From contig CAWITB010000011.1 of assembly GCA_963838885.1 (NCBI GenBank), positions 77,393-141,392 on the forward strand: DNA of 64,000 nucleotides, in the 5' to 3' direction. This document shows positions 26,501 to 36,815 of this stretch, one piece after another. The translations under genes were made by a program, and so were the position numbers. Below the pieces are notes generated by a model. That model was given only the letters and a program-made list of their open reading frames with translations, was not told where the DNA came from and made no database searches. How positions within the stretch are numbered: position 1 is the stretch's first letter; the number at the start of each line of letters is the position of its first letter. This stretch comes from JAICMB01 sp963838885. GTDB taxonomy: Bacteria; Acidobacteriota; Terriglobia; Bryobacterales; Bryobacteraceae.

Positions 26501-26869
26501 GGCGTTCGCGGCCGCCGTAACTTCCACGCTTTGGTTCACCTGGCCAATCTGCAGGGTCGCATTCAGCGTCAGCGTTTGGGCCACGCTGAGGTTGACGTTG
26601 TCGTCAACGAAAGTCTTAAAGCCGGTCTTCTCGATCGTGACCTTATAGCTGCCTTCCGGAAGCTGTTGGACGGCGTAGTTCCCGGTGCTGCTCGTCTTGG
26701 CCGTATAGGAGACCGAGGTCGACAGATTCAGCGCCGAAACGTTGACATCCGGCACGGGCGCCCCGGTGGCGTCGTTAATGGTTCCCGTTATAGTGCCGCG
26801 GCTCGATTGCGCGAAACAAATGGAAAGGAAAGCGATGGACGACAAAGTCCAGCGGGCAAAACGCTGCAT
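23469..26869 (-). pseudogene. Oar-like TonB-dependent receptor, broken by two frameshifts
   Basis: Starts at 26869 with a signal peptide (MQRFARWTLSSIAFLSICFA), then the carboxypeptidase-regulatory domain (GTITGTINDATGAPVPDVNV), the plug (LVIDLPLSITG, LLDGIGSTSPES) and the barrel. One base too many near 24585 ends the frame after FYWDNGFP; the next frame resumes TNFAPPPQISPTVANGS. A second shift near 23740 follows the text for GRYINT; the remaining frame reads RFTLTFRAEFFNVFNRVQFG... to RLDF at 23469. The total would be about 1130 aa. Otherwise conserved, so the damage is recent or a sequencing artefact. Confidence 0.8.
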
Positions 26870-26960
26870 AGGTCTCCCTGAGCCGAAGCGTTAGCCGGGA
26901 TTTTTCTATCCCGAATTTCCGTATTGTAGCCCAACCACCGCTCGCCGCCCGAAAACGAAT

Positions 26961-28142
26961 TCAGCGATTCGCCACCCGCCACGGCGAGACATTCGACCAC
27001 GTCCTCAATGCGTCGCTCGCCCACTTCGTGGATCTGTCCTTATGGCAAACATTGCAGGGATTAGGAATTTTCAGCGCCTCCGTTTCGCTGGGCGGAATGA
27101 AACGAAATGTGTGGCTCCGAACGTTCACGTCGGCAATCGTCTGCTCGATATCCGGCATGTGGCACGCCACGCATTCGTTCCCGGCGCTCCCGGCCCGATG
27201 ATGCGTGTGCGCCTCAATCGTCGGCGCGCGCGGCCCATTCAAAGTATTTGGCCCATGGCATTCCAGGCACATCACGCTCGCCGGCTTCAGCAGGTCCGCG
27301 TTGTTCTCCGTTCCGTGAACGTCGTGGCAGTTAAAGCAACTGATGCCATGCCTGTACATGACGCTCTGTACGAAATCGTTACCCTGCATCCGGTTCTTGT
27401 GCGCGGTCCCATCGGCAAAGTGCGTGAACGACTGCTCCCCCAACTTGTGCTCTTCCAGATTCCAGAAGTTCTTCAGGTCCATTCCCACTTCAAATCCCAC
27501 CGGCCAGTCGTAATACTTCCCCTCGATCGGGTTATTTAAAGGCCGCCCCTGCGAGTGGCACTGTATACAAACATTAGTCGCCTGTATCGTATCGAGCCGT
27601 GCGGGATTGACGATATTGGCGCGCGAAGGATGCTCGACATGCGCGGCGCCCGGCCCGTGACATTTCTCGCATCCCACATTCCACTCCGCCACCGCCTTGG
27701 TCCGAATGTCGTAGTCACCGAATGGCAGCCGTCGCACAGCGGTCCGGTCGGCCGCTGCATGTTATCCGCCGGATAGTAGGAAACCCACCAATCGGTCCCC
27801 GGCGCGACTTTGTAAGGCCGCCAGACTTGGTGCGTGATGTCCCATTGCGCCCCCAACGGATAGATAATCGTCGCCCCTCTTGGTGAAGTAGCGCTGCTTC
27901 CACTTACTGCCGTACACGAACGCGATATCGTCCTTCGTGAAATTCACCAGCGGGTTGGGTTTCGATAGATCGGGAAGAATCGCTTCGGGATGGATCTTCG
28001 GATCGCGCACGACATTCGCCATCCGCGTCTTGCTCCAACGCGCATAGATCGCCGCGTGGCACGTCTTGCAAACCGCCGACCCCGCGTACTGGCCGAAAGC
28101 TGCCGTAGGCACGAACGCCAAGAATAAAGCGCCGCACTTCAA
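26961..28142 (-). pseudogene. Octaheme c-type cytochrome, broken by two frameshifts
   Basis: Starts with TTG at 28142 overlapping the stop of the PEP-CTERM gene, then a signal peptide (MKCGALFLAFVPTAAFGQ). Eight heme sites follow in order: CKTCH, CDGCH, CEKCH, CIQCH, CFNCH, CLECH, CVACH, CNVCH. The frame is lost near 27868 (YFTKRGDD is followed in the next frame by LGAQWDITHQVW) and again near 27725 (CDGCHSV is followed by DYDIRTKAVAEW). It would have been a periplasmic multiheme electron carrier of about 390 aa. The heme spacing resembles acidobacterial cytochromes that may carry C-terminal TPRs; none are visible here. Confidence 0.8.
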
Positions 28143-28885
28143 TGGCCGGCAGTTCTCCTCGCCAACCCATAACCCAGCAGACCAAGCAGAACCAAGCCGA
28201 AGCTCCCCGGCTCGGGCGCCGCGCTCGCCGGCGGCGCTGCTGGTCCCACGGAAAGGCCAAAAGCATCGGCTTGAAAAGCTCCGAACGGCCCACTGCTCGA
28301 CAGAATCGCCGATTGAATATCGGCTGTATCGCTGAGCAATCCGATGAAATCGAGTACGTTTACGCCGCCTCTGTCCGCCACCGATCCCAGCAGCGTCCCA
28401 GTACCGTTCAAGCCCGTGAACACGCTCACCATTGCCGGCCCGCTTGCGTCCAGTTGCTGCGGCATGCCCGAAACGTCATGGAGGAACGTCGTTCCGAATC
28501 CGAAAATCGGCTGCGAGAAGTTCACCACCAGATCGGGAAGATGCATTTGAAAGAATGTAGCATTGCCGCTCACCACCGCCGACGCGGCATTCCCCGGTAT
28601 ATCGGGCGAGTTCACTTCACGCCCGCCGCCCGTCGACGCGGACGCGAAGTACAGGCCATTGATGAGCGGAGCGTTCCCGGATGTTATTGTTACGCCTCCA
28701 ACGGTAAATGGCCCAACGATGTTATCCCCTCCCAGCGGCAGCGGGAATTGCGAAGCGTTTCCGATATCCGCGACAAATCTATTCGGAAAGCTGGTGAAAT
28801 TATTGACGTTCTGAATAACGGCGCCCGTCAACCGACAAACGGCCGCCACGCAGAGTAATAGCGAGGTTGCTGCGGTGTGAATCAT
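28139..28885 (-). CDS. PEP-CTERM-anchored secreted protein
   Basis: 248 aa from ATG 28885 with AGGAG five bases upstream. The signal peptide is MIHTAATSLLLCVAAVCRLT. The body is beta-rich and polar (NNFTSFPNRFVADIGNASQF). The C-terminus APEPGSFGLVLLGLLGYGLA followed by RR is a PEP-CTERM sorting signal (PEP motif, helix, basic end) recognised by an exosortase, none of which is in this window. It overlaps the cytochrome start (TTGA). Confidence 0.8.
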   Translation of the reverse strand: MIHTAATSLLLCVAAVCRLTGAVIQNVNNFTSFPNRFVADIGNASQFPLPLGGDNIVGPFTVGGVTITSGNAPLINGLYFASASTGGGREVNSPDIPGNAASAVVSGNATFFQMHLPDLVVNFSQPIFGFGTTFLHDVSGMPQQLDASGPAMVSVFTGLNGTGTLLGSVADRGGVNVLDFIGLLSDTADIQSAILSSSGPFGAFQADAFGLSVGPAAPPASAAPEPGSFGLVLLGLLGYGLARRTAGH

Positions 28886-28991
28886 TCTTGCTCCTCTCAT
28901 CCAGACCATTCTTCGCAATCCCACCGCCTCAAGTCGCGAAGAAAACGTAAAAAATCCGTAAAGGAGCAGAGGACCGAGAGCCAGACGGACG

Positions 28992-29240
28992 CTATCGAAT
29001 CGCCACCAAAACCGTGTTGGAGATGACTCCTCCAACCGAGACAGACACGCTCGCAGTCGGTTTCGGCAAGCGATGGCGGTAACAGCACATTCACCTGATC
29101 CAATCCCGCAAAGGACCCCTGCTGACCGGCATAAGTCACCGGCACACTGATCCACTGTACGCTCGCAGTCGTAGAGCCTGCTCCCGCCGGGCCGAAGCCG
29201 GTTCCGAACAGGACCAGAAACCTGCCCCGGCTGACTCAAT
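28992..29240 (-). pseudogene. Fragment of a TIGR03437-type C-terminal domain
   Basis: The minus strand reads GRFLVLFGTGFGPAGAG, VTYAGQQGSFAGLDQVNVLL and, after a one-base shift, SVSVSVGGVISNTVLVAIR to a TAG at 28992. This follows the pattern of the roughly 80-residue C-terminal domain that terminates many Solibacter surface proteins. Upstream there is an immediate stop, so only the tail of the gene remains. Confidence 0.6.
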
Positions 29241-29245
29241 TAGAT

Positions 29246-29580
29246 AGGTGTGAATATCATATCCGACGTGGTCTGCGCCCCGCCAGGGATGTTATGTTAT
29301 GCAAGATGAGCCTGAACCGAGGTCTAAAAAAGAAGGATAAGGTCACCACCAAAGTCAATGGGAGGCGTCGCCGCGCTGGGCCACCCGCGCACTGCCTCCC
29401 TGTCGCTGACCGCTTACCTCCAGCATCATTCCGCCGACGCTGACTTTTCATCCGCCCTGGTGCGTCCAGTCGGGCGTCGTCATCATTCCCAACAATTTTA
29501 GAAAACTGTAACTATATATCTCAACAACTTACCCGTTCCCCCCGCCGCCCTCCTTGCGCCACCCGTTGTACTATTCGATC
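29246..29580. other. Intergenic region, no gene recognised
   Basis: About 335 bases, unusually AT-rich around 29490-29530. No credible frame with a start signal. It ends directly before the GTGAG that begins the structured segment at 29581. Confidence 0.4.
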
Positions 29581-29990
29581 GTGAGCCGGGCTGATAACCC
29601 GGCGCAACCCTGTAAGGTGAGGGAAAAATAGGTTGGCCAACCGAATTCACCTACTGAGAAACCGGCCCGCGGGCAACCCACAAACATGGGGATGCGCACA
29701 TCGAAACGCGGAGAACCGGTGGAGGCCCTCCCGGCGGCCAATCATGAAATTGCCGCCGACAACGAAGCTTGGAATCGGAAGAGAGGTCTGCGGGAATGGG
29801 CAATGCGTCCTGTACCCCGTCTAGCGCTTCTGGAAGAGCACTGCCAAATCGTAGTTGGTAAGCCTTCATCCAATGTGGAAATAGGGCGCCTCGGCCGGTT
29901 CGGAAATCGAATCGGCCGGGGGTCAAGCTGTTCTCAATCTTTTCTGAAAACGCGCGGCGCCGAATTGCGCCCGCGCGCCCCATCCAACCC
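29581..29990 (+). other. Non-coding segment with group-II-intron-like 5' end
   Basis: Begins GTGAG, then CCGGGCTGATAACCCGG (a stem with a short loop), GTAAGGTGAGGGAAAA, GGTTGGCCAACC (a palindromic stem) followed by GAA, and later CGCGGAGAACCGG. This order reminds me of domain I of bacterial group II introns. No reverse transcriptase and no domain V are found nearby, so at best it is a 5' remnant. No protein-coding gene is convincing here. Confidence 0.22.
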
Positions 29991-29993
29991 CAG

Positions 29994-32900
29994 CTAGAAA
30001 ATGTGAAATACTTTGAAGCCGAGCTGGCATTGCCGCGGGAAGTTCGATTGCCCGAGCGACACGAGTCCGAACTGTGTGCTGGTCGGGTCCGTGTTCGGGC
30101 CGCCCCGGATCACGCTATTGAAAACGTTGAACGCCTCGAAGCGAATCTCGCCGTTGAAGCGTTCATAAGCGATAAATTTCTTGACCAGCGACATGTCCCA
30201 CGACGGAGCCCAGGGATTGCGCAGATTCGGAGACCGCAGCGGGTTGGTGCGCAGCGTGATCGTCGTATTGGCGATCTGCTGCCATACGGGATTAGAGCAG
30301 CCCGTGACGAAGCCGTTATTCGCGGCGTTCGGCATACGCGTGGTTCCGTTCGAGAGCAGTTCGCAGGTGTTGAAATACTCGCCGTAGGTGGCATTGCTGA
30401 TCACCGGGTTTCCGATCAGGTTGAAGTTGCCGGGCAGGTTCATCGGCGTGCCGGTCTGCATTACGCCAAGCAAGTTGTACTCCCAGCCGCCGATCAGTAG
30501 ATTGAGGCCGTGTCCCACATTGTTTCCGAACCGGCGGCCGCGGCCGAAGGGGAACTGGTAAACGCCGCTGAACGCGAAACGATTCGGGACGGTCGGTAGC
30601 GGCTAGCGTCTTCGACGGCCTGGGATCCTGATTATTCAGGAACGCGAGAGCTTCGATTTGTTTCGAGAAGGTGTAGGCGGCATCGGCGACCAGTCCCTTG
30701 CTGAAGCGCTTTTCGACGTTGATCTGGAGCGAGTCGTACCACAGGCGGCCGACGGATTCTTCGCCCTCCATGACGGCCGTGAATTGCGGATACGGCAGCA
30801 GCAACTGTCCGCGCGGAACCGTGGCGCCGTTGAGCGACGTTCCGGGAAGCAGACCGGCAAAGGGATTCGGCACGGCCTGGGTCAGGAAGCTGGGGTTCTG
30901 TTGCGCCACCGCCAGTTGTGACAGCGAGAGGACGTTGAGGTTGCGCGCGCCGCCGGTTTGGTTGTCGTTGGTGTTGATATCGTGACTGCGGCTGCCGACG
31001 TACTCGACATCGATGACGGTGTTGAACGGTAATTGACGCTGCAAGCCGGCCGAGTACGACCAGACATACGGAATGTCGCGGTCGGGGTTGTTGAAGATGA
31101 TGCTTTGGCCGAGAAATGTGTTCAGGCCCGCGGCGGCGCCGGTGGGCGCGATGAGACCGTTGGGATAGGGATTGCTCAGCGTGTTGATGGGAAGATACTG
31201 GCTGATGCCGCCGCCGGTCGTGGCGATGAAAGGCGTATTCGAAGCGAAGCCGGCCGATCCGCCGTAGGCCGCCTCGGGCAGAAAGAAGCGTCCGATGCCT
31301 CCCCGCAACACGGTCTTGTCGTTAAGCCGGTAGGCGATGCCGAAGCGCGGTTGTATTTCGTTATAGCGCGTGTTGAAGGCCCCGCTGGGCTGTCCGTTCT
31401 GTCCCGCGAAGAGAAGGCCGCCGGCCAGGTTGGCGCAGGCTGGGCAATCGCTCGGATTGGCGCTCTTGACCTGCGGGTTGGAGGCTAGCGGGCTCGGCGT
31501 ATAGTAGGCGAAGCCGCGATTCATCTGGTTGTAGCGCTCCGCGGGCGCCCCTTCGATGTCGTAGCGCACGCCGAGATTCAGCGTCAGCCGGCTGCTGACG
31601 CGAAAGTCGTCCTGCAAATACAGGCCCCAGTATTGCCAGTGAAAGGCCAGCTGTGGCGTGTATTGCAGAACGCTGCTGCTGGAGGTGCCGTTATTGGGCA
31701 CGCCGAGCAGCAGCGCGGCCATGCCCACCCCGGTGCCATTCGAGAATTCGGGCAACTGCTGGGTAAAAGTGGAGTCGAAGCTGAAGTCGCCGGAGCCCCA
31801 TAGGAAACTGCCGCCCTTGGCGTCGGGGCGCAGATCCTGCAGCTCGAAGCCCGCCTTGATGGAGTGCTTGCCGCGGATCAGCGAAAGGCTCGGCTGGAAG
31901 CTCAGGTCGTTGGTCGTGTTCTGACTGGGATTGCGGGCGCCCCAGCTCGGGTAGCCGCTGACGTCGATGCGCGGCGGCTGATGAACGAACTGCTCCTGCA
32001 CGAACGATTGCGGGAAGCCGAGCTGCGTGATGTCGTAGCCGGTGACTTGCGTGCGATAGGCGGCCTGAATGAAACGCGTATAGCCGAAACGTATGTCGAG
32101 AATCGTGCTCGGCGTCAGGACCGTGAGGGAGTCGATCACGGCGTTGTCGTTGAGGCGGATGAGCGGGTCTTGCGCGTCCATGCCGGGTACCGGGAATCCG
32201 TTAGCGGTGTTGTCGAACTGGTTGCGGCGATTGTGGCCGTAACGGAAGAAGAGCCGCTCCTTTTCGCCCACCGATTGATCGACGCGTCCGATCCAGTTGC
32301 GGAAATGGTCCTGGCTGATATTGGGGCTGACCAGGTAGTTGTTGTTGACCGCGCCGGGAGGTCCGAAATTCGGCTTGGGGTAGGAATTCATGATCGCGGC
32401 GCCTACGCTGTTCCAGAGGCTCTGGGGGATTTGATTGTTGGGGAACTGCGCGCGGATGTACTGCGGGTTGCTCGAGCTGGATGCCTTCGTGGGATCGAAG
32501 TTGGGGTTCACCTGCGTCGTGTAGGGATTGTAGATATTTACGCCGGCCTGCGAGAAATCGCCCTGCCGCTCCGCCAGCGAGGGAACGCTGGTGAGCGTCA
32601 CCATGGGAGCGTTCTCGATGTAATTCTCGACGCCGAACGAAAAGAAGGTTTTATTTTTTCCGTTGTAGACATGCGGGATCAGCACGGGACCGGTGATCTC
32701 GGTTCCGTATTGATCGAGCGAATGGCCGCCCACGTTCTTGCCCGTCGCGGGGTCGACGGCGTAGCGCGGCGTCCCGTTGGCGTTCGCGACGATGTTGTTG
32801 GCGTCGAGCCAGTAGCGGCGCAGAAATTCGTAGCCCGTGCCGTGAAAATCGTTGGCGCCGGATTTCGTCGTGATATTAATGACTCCGCCGCCGGTGCGGC

Positions 32901-33624
32901 CGTATTGCGCGTCGTAGAAGTTCGTCATCACGCGGAACTCCTGCACGGCGTCGACGGTCGGAACCATCGCGATGTTGTTCACGGCGTGCGTGCGGTCGGT
33001 AGTCGTATCGGTGATGGCGTTATCGGGCTGGCCATCGAGCAGAAAATTATTCGTCTGCTGCAGACCGCCGTTGATCGAGAAATTGATGTTATCCCCGTTA
33101 TCGAAGGGACGCGTGAACTGCGGGTTGCCGTTGAAGATGACGCCCGGCGTCAGATTGGTGAAGTTGATGGGATTGCGGCCGTTCAGCGGCAGTTGCGTCA
33201 CGCGAACGTTATCGATCACTTCGCCGCGGTCGGCGGTCGTTTCATCCACAAGCGGCGGCGCCGCCGTGACCGTGACGTTTTCGCTTACCGCGCCGACCTG
33301 CATCTCGAAATTCGCGGTGACCTTTTCGTTGACGCGCACTTCGACGTTCTCGCGAATCTCTTCCTTAAACCCCGGAGCCTCCGCCGTGACAATGTATTTT
33401 CCGGGTATGAGAAAGGGCGCGGAGTAATCGCCCGCGGCTGATGTGGCGACGACGGACTGTTCGTTCGTCGCGATATTTTTCACTGTTACCTTGGCGTCGG
33501 GAATGCCTGATCCAGTGGGATCCGTGACGCGGCCATTAATGGTGCCGCGGAATTCCTGCGCAAAAGCGCTCGCCAGCAATAGCGCGAACGCAACGATCGA
33601 AGACGGCACGCGACGGAGCGTCAT
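29994..33624 (-). pseudogene. Oar-like TonB-dependent receptor, broken by one frameshift
   Basis: Starts at 33624 with MTLRRVPSSIVAFALLLASA and has the usual carboxypeptidase-regulatory domain (GTINGRVTDPTGSGIPDAKV), plug (VTQLPLNGRNPINF, FLLDGQPDN) and a long barrel. The frame is lost near 30595 after RPSKTLAAT and resumes in the next frame as PNRFAFSGVYQFPFGRGRRF, then GHGLNLLIGGWEYNLLG to the aromatic end FKVFHIF at 29994. The full length would be about 1210 aa. It is divergent from the M28 peptidase gene, suggesting a shared promoter region and perhaps linked peptide uptake. Confidence 0.8.
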
Positions 33625-33777
33625 CGCAAACTCCTTTTTCCTGTACTCACCCCTGAAAGGGAGGGTCGAAGCAATCGGCAGGTCAGCCTGCTACTTCAGA
33701 TATATCGTGCTTGTGACGCCCCGTGTCAAGCTCAAGGTCGCTGCCCCGCTCCCGGCCCATGTCGACATAATAGAGAC

Positions 33778-35394
33778 GTGCGAATTTCACGAACGCTCCT
33801 CCTCGTTTCATTTCTTGTAAGCGCGCAGACCGCCGATATCCAGGCGAACAGGATTCGCGCGCACGTGAAATTTCTGTCGAGCGATCTGCTGGAGGGCCGC
33901 GGCGTGGGCACGCGCGGCGGCGAGCTTGCGACCGAGTACATCGCCACGCAGTTTCAAGTGCTGGGCGCGAAGCCCGCGGGCGCCGATAGAACCTATTTCC
34001 AGCCCGTGCCGTTGATCGGCATCACGACGGAGCCGGGTGCGTCGCTATCGGCGCAAGCGTCAAATGGCAAGTCCGTATCCTTCCGCTGGCTGGACGATTT
34101 CGTCGGCGCCAATGAGCAACAGACCGCCGAAGATCGCTTCGACGCCGATGCGATTTTCGTGGGACACGGCATCTCCGCGCCGGAGTTCCATTGGGACGAC
34201 TACAAAGGCGTCGACGTCCGCGGCAAGGTGCTGGTGTTGTTCACGAACGAGCCGCCGTCCGAAGATCCGAAATTTTTCGGCGGCCGCGCTCTGACGTATT
34301 ACGGCCGCTGGACCTACAAGTACGAAGAGGCCGCGCGGCGCGGTGCGCGCGCGGTCCTGATTGTTCACACGACCCCGACGGCGGGCTATGGGTGGGGCGT
34401 CGTGCGCGGTTCCTGGAGCAAGGAAGACCCCCAGGTGAAACTCGCGCCGGACCAGCACGCGCTGGCGCTGGCCGGCTGGATCACGCAGAGCGCGGGGGAA
34501 CGGCTCTTTGCGATGGCCGGCAAGACCGTGAATGAAATGCTGGAGGCGGCGAACAGTCCCGATTTTCGGCCCATGCCGCTGGGCGTCCACATTCGCGTCA
34601 ACATTCCAAGCAAAATACGCGAGATCGAATCGCGTAATGTCGCGGCCGTCGTGCCCGGCAGCGACGAGGATTTGAAATCGCAATACGTAGTCTTCACCGC
34701 GCACTGGGATCACCTCGGCATCGGACCGGAGGTAAACGGCGACCGCATTTACAACGGAGCGGTCGACAACGCCACGGGCTGCGGTATTCTGCTGGAGTTG
34801 GCGCGCGCCTGGGCGGAGTTGCCCCGCAAGCCGCGCCGCTCGGCGCTGTTTCTGGCCGTCACCGCCGAAGAGGCCGGCCTGCGAGGCTCGGAGTATTACG
34901 CCGCGCATCCGATTTTTCCACTGGACAAGACGGCCATCGATCTGAACTTCGATGCCTTTTATCCCTTCGGCCGCACCGCGGATATTTCGGTAACCGGGGC
35001 GGAGCGTACCACTGCGTGGCCCATCGTGGAGCAGGCCGCGCGGCGCATGAACATCGCGATCAAGCCCGAAGCGCATCCCGAACAAGGGGACTACTATCGC
35101 TCCGACCATTTCTCGTTCGCGCGCGCCGGCGTTCCGTCGTTTTCCATTTCGTTAGGAAGCCAGTTCGCGGGCAAGCCCGCCGGTTATGGCGAGCGGATCT
35201 TTCAAGAGTTCAACGAGAAGCATTATCACCAGCCCTCCGACGAATATCGCGAAGACTGGAATTTCGACGGCATGGTGGAGGCGGCGCAGTTCGGGTTTCT
35301 CATTGGGATGGACGTGGCGAACCAGCGCAATCTGCCGACGTGGCGCGCCGGGGATGAATTCTTGCCCGCGCGGGAGAAGAGCGGCGTGCGGTAG
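33778..35394 (+). CDS. M28-family zinc aminopeptidase, secreted
   Basis: 538 aa from a GTG start, with signal peptide MRISRTLLLVSFLVSAQ. A protease-associated (PA) domain occupies about 100-280 (VFVGHGISAPEFHWDDYKGV-type text). The metallopeptidase core has AHWDH (His and Asp ligands), GAVDNATG (bridging Asp), TAEEAGLRGSE (catalytic Glu-Glu) and the late His in KHYHQPSDE. It would cleave N-terminal residues from peptides in the periplasm. Divergent from receptor 3 and followed 2 bases later by a membrane-protein gene. Confidence 0.9.
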   Translation: MRISRTLLLVSFLVSAQTADIQANRIRAHVKFLSSDLLEGRGVGTRGGELATEYIATQFQVLGAKPAGADRTYFQPVPLIGITTEPGASLSAQASNGKSVSFRWLDDFVGANEQQTAEDRFDADAIFVGHGISAPEFHWDDYKGVDVRGKVLVLFTNEPPSEDPKFFGGRALTYYGRWTYKYEEAARRGARAVLIVHTTPTAGYGWGVVRGSWSKEDPQVKLAPDQHALALAGWITQSAGERLFAMAGKTVNEMLEAANSPDFRPMPLGVHIRVNIPSKIREIESRNVAAVVPGSDEDLKSQYVVFTAHWDHLGIGPEVNGDRIYNGAVDNATGCGILLELARAWAELPRKPRRSALFLAVTAEEAGLRGSEYYAAHPIFPLDKTAIDLNFDAFYPFGRTADISVTGAERTTAWPIVEQAARRMNIAIKPEAHPEQGDYYRSDHFSFARAGVPSFSISLGSQFAGKPAGYGERIFQEFNEKHYHQPSDEYREDWNFDGMVEAAQFGFLIGMDVANQRNLPTWRAGDEFLPAREKSGVR

Positions 35395-35396
35395 CT

Positions 35397-36815
35397 GTGG
35401 AGGTGATCGGCTTGGACCGGCAGTTTGCGATTTTCCTGCCGCTTTGCGCTGTTATTCTCTTATTCGCGCTGTTTGTTCCCGGCTTCATCGGCATGGCCAA
35501 TAATGGCGATTTCCCGAAAGTCGCTGGGCCGCTGTGCATGGGTGGCGCCGACAACGGCGCGGACAATTTCGTTTACTTCGAGCCGGATTATCTGCGCGGC
35601 CCGAAGTACTGTTACGATCCCAAAATGCCATCGTCCGAGATCGCGGTAGCGTGGCTCGCGTCCTCGCTGGAGCGCATCGCGGGCGACCCGCGACGTTTCG
35701 ATATACGCTGGATCGGAGCGCTTCACGCCGCCCTATTCTTCGCGTTTTACGGCGCCGTGCTGCTGCTATTGCGCTCCCTTGCCACCGTCCCGCGCATTGT
35801 CCTGTCGCTCGCCGCGCTGTGGATCTTCGCCGACATCGGAACGCTCGCATATTTCAATTCGTTCTATTCCGACACGGCGGCAATCTTGGGTGGTTTGATG
35901 GCGACGATGCTGGCGATTCATGTGGCGATATCGCGCCAAAGGACCTGGCTGGCGCTGGCGTTGTTCGGAGCCGCCGCTCTGTTGTTCGTTACATCCAAGG
36001 GACAGCACGGAGCGCTCGGATTCGTTCCCGCGGGCTTCGCCGCCGTGCTCGCGTGGAGAGCGCGCGACCTTCGCACGCGAACTGCCGCCGCCGTGGTCGC
36101 GGCGGCAGTCGCGGCCGCTTCCGTCTGGACGGTGGCCGCAACGCCCGCCTGGTACGAAGCTCAGGCCCGCTTCAACCTGATCTTCTTCTATCTCGCCAAG
36201 AACTCACCCAACCCCGCGCGGACGCTTCACGAGTTGGGGCTCAACGACAGCGATCTCCGCTACGTCGGCATGAATTCGTTCGTGCCCGGCGGCCCCATGG
36301 ACGACCCCGCCTACAGTCAACGCTTCCGCGCGCGCAGCACTTACGGCGGCGTACTGCGTTTCTACGCGCGCAACCCTTCGATCGCCTTGGGCGAGCTGTG
36401 GCGCGTCATGCGGGAGGAAGCCTGGCAGCGCCGTCCCCAGAACCTCTCCAATTTTCCCCGCTCCTACGGCCGGCCCGCGGGAGCGAGAAGCGAACGATTC
36501 GCTTCCTGGAGCGCTCTGCGAAGCCGGCTTTTCCTCCTCTGGCCCGCTCACGCTATTGCATGGTATGCGCTGCTCCTCTTCTCTTCTCCGTTACTCGCGC
36601 GTCGAAATAAATCTCCTCTGCGTCGCGCCTTGGCGTGGACCATTTTCGCGCTGGCCTTTATGGGCGCAGCGGAATTCGCAATCGCATCGCTAGCGGATGC
36701 CTGCGAGACCTACCGTCACCTCTTGATGTTCCACGTCTTCACGGACGCGACCATTTTTCTCGCCGCCGTCTACGCCGCGACGCCGCCTTACTCCGGCAGC
36801 GCGAAGGTGATCTAA
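35397..36815 (+). CDS. Polytopic membrane protein, 472 aa
   Basis: About ten hydrophobic helices: FAIFLPLCAVILLFALFVPG, LHAALFFAFYGAVLLLL, IVLSLAALWIFADIGTLAYF and others. A large extracytoplasmic loop lies between helices 1 and 2 (NNGDFPKVAGPLCMGGADNG). The FNSFYSDTAA and TSKGQHG segments resemble loops of GT-C-like glycosyltransferases, but no Asp-based catalytic motif is certain. The GTG at 35397 is used; GTG 35403 is possible. Its 3' end overlaps the frame of the convergent PQQ dehydrogenase. Confidence 0.7.
   Translation: MEVIGLDRQFAIFLPLCAVILLFALFVPGFIGMANNGDFPKVAGPLCMGGADNGADNFVYFEPDYLRGPKYCYDPKMPSSEIAVAWLASSLERIAGDPRRFDIRWIGALHAALFFAFYGAVLLLLRSLATVPRIVLSLAALWIFADIGTLAYFNSFYSDTAAILGGLMATMLAIHVAISRQRTWLALALFGAAALLFVTSKGQHGALGFVPAGFAAVLAWRARDLRTRTAAAVVAAAVAAASVWTVAATPAWYEAQARFNLIFFYLAKNSPNPARTLHELGLNDSDLRYVGMNSFVPGGPMDDPAYSQRFRARSTYGGVLRFYARNPSIALGELWRVMREEAWQRRPQNLSNFPRSYGRPAGARSERFASWSALRSRLFLLWPAHAIAWYALLLFSSPLLARRNKSPLRRALAWTIFALAFMGAAEFAIASLADACETYRHLLMFHVFTDATIFLAAVYAATPPYSGSAKVI

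Noticed and set aside
31864..33441. 525-codon plus-strand frame opposite receptor 3
   Set aside because: A shadow caused by the high GC content; the minus strand has the signal peptide, plug and barrel segments.
36690..36790. The Arg-rich end of the PQQ dehydrogenase as a real domain
   Set aside because: The next frame gives the normal family ending (ITFALPE) at 36788, so the extension is most likely a frameshift product.
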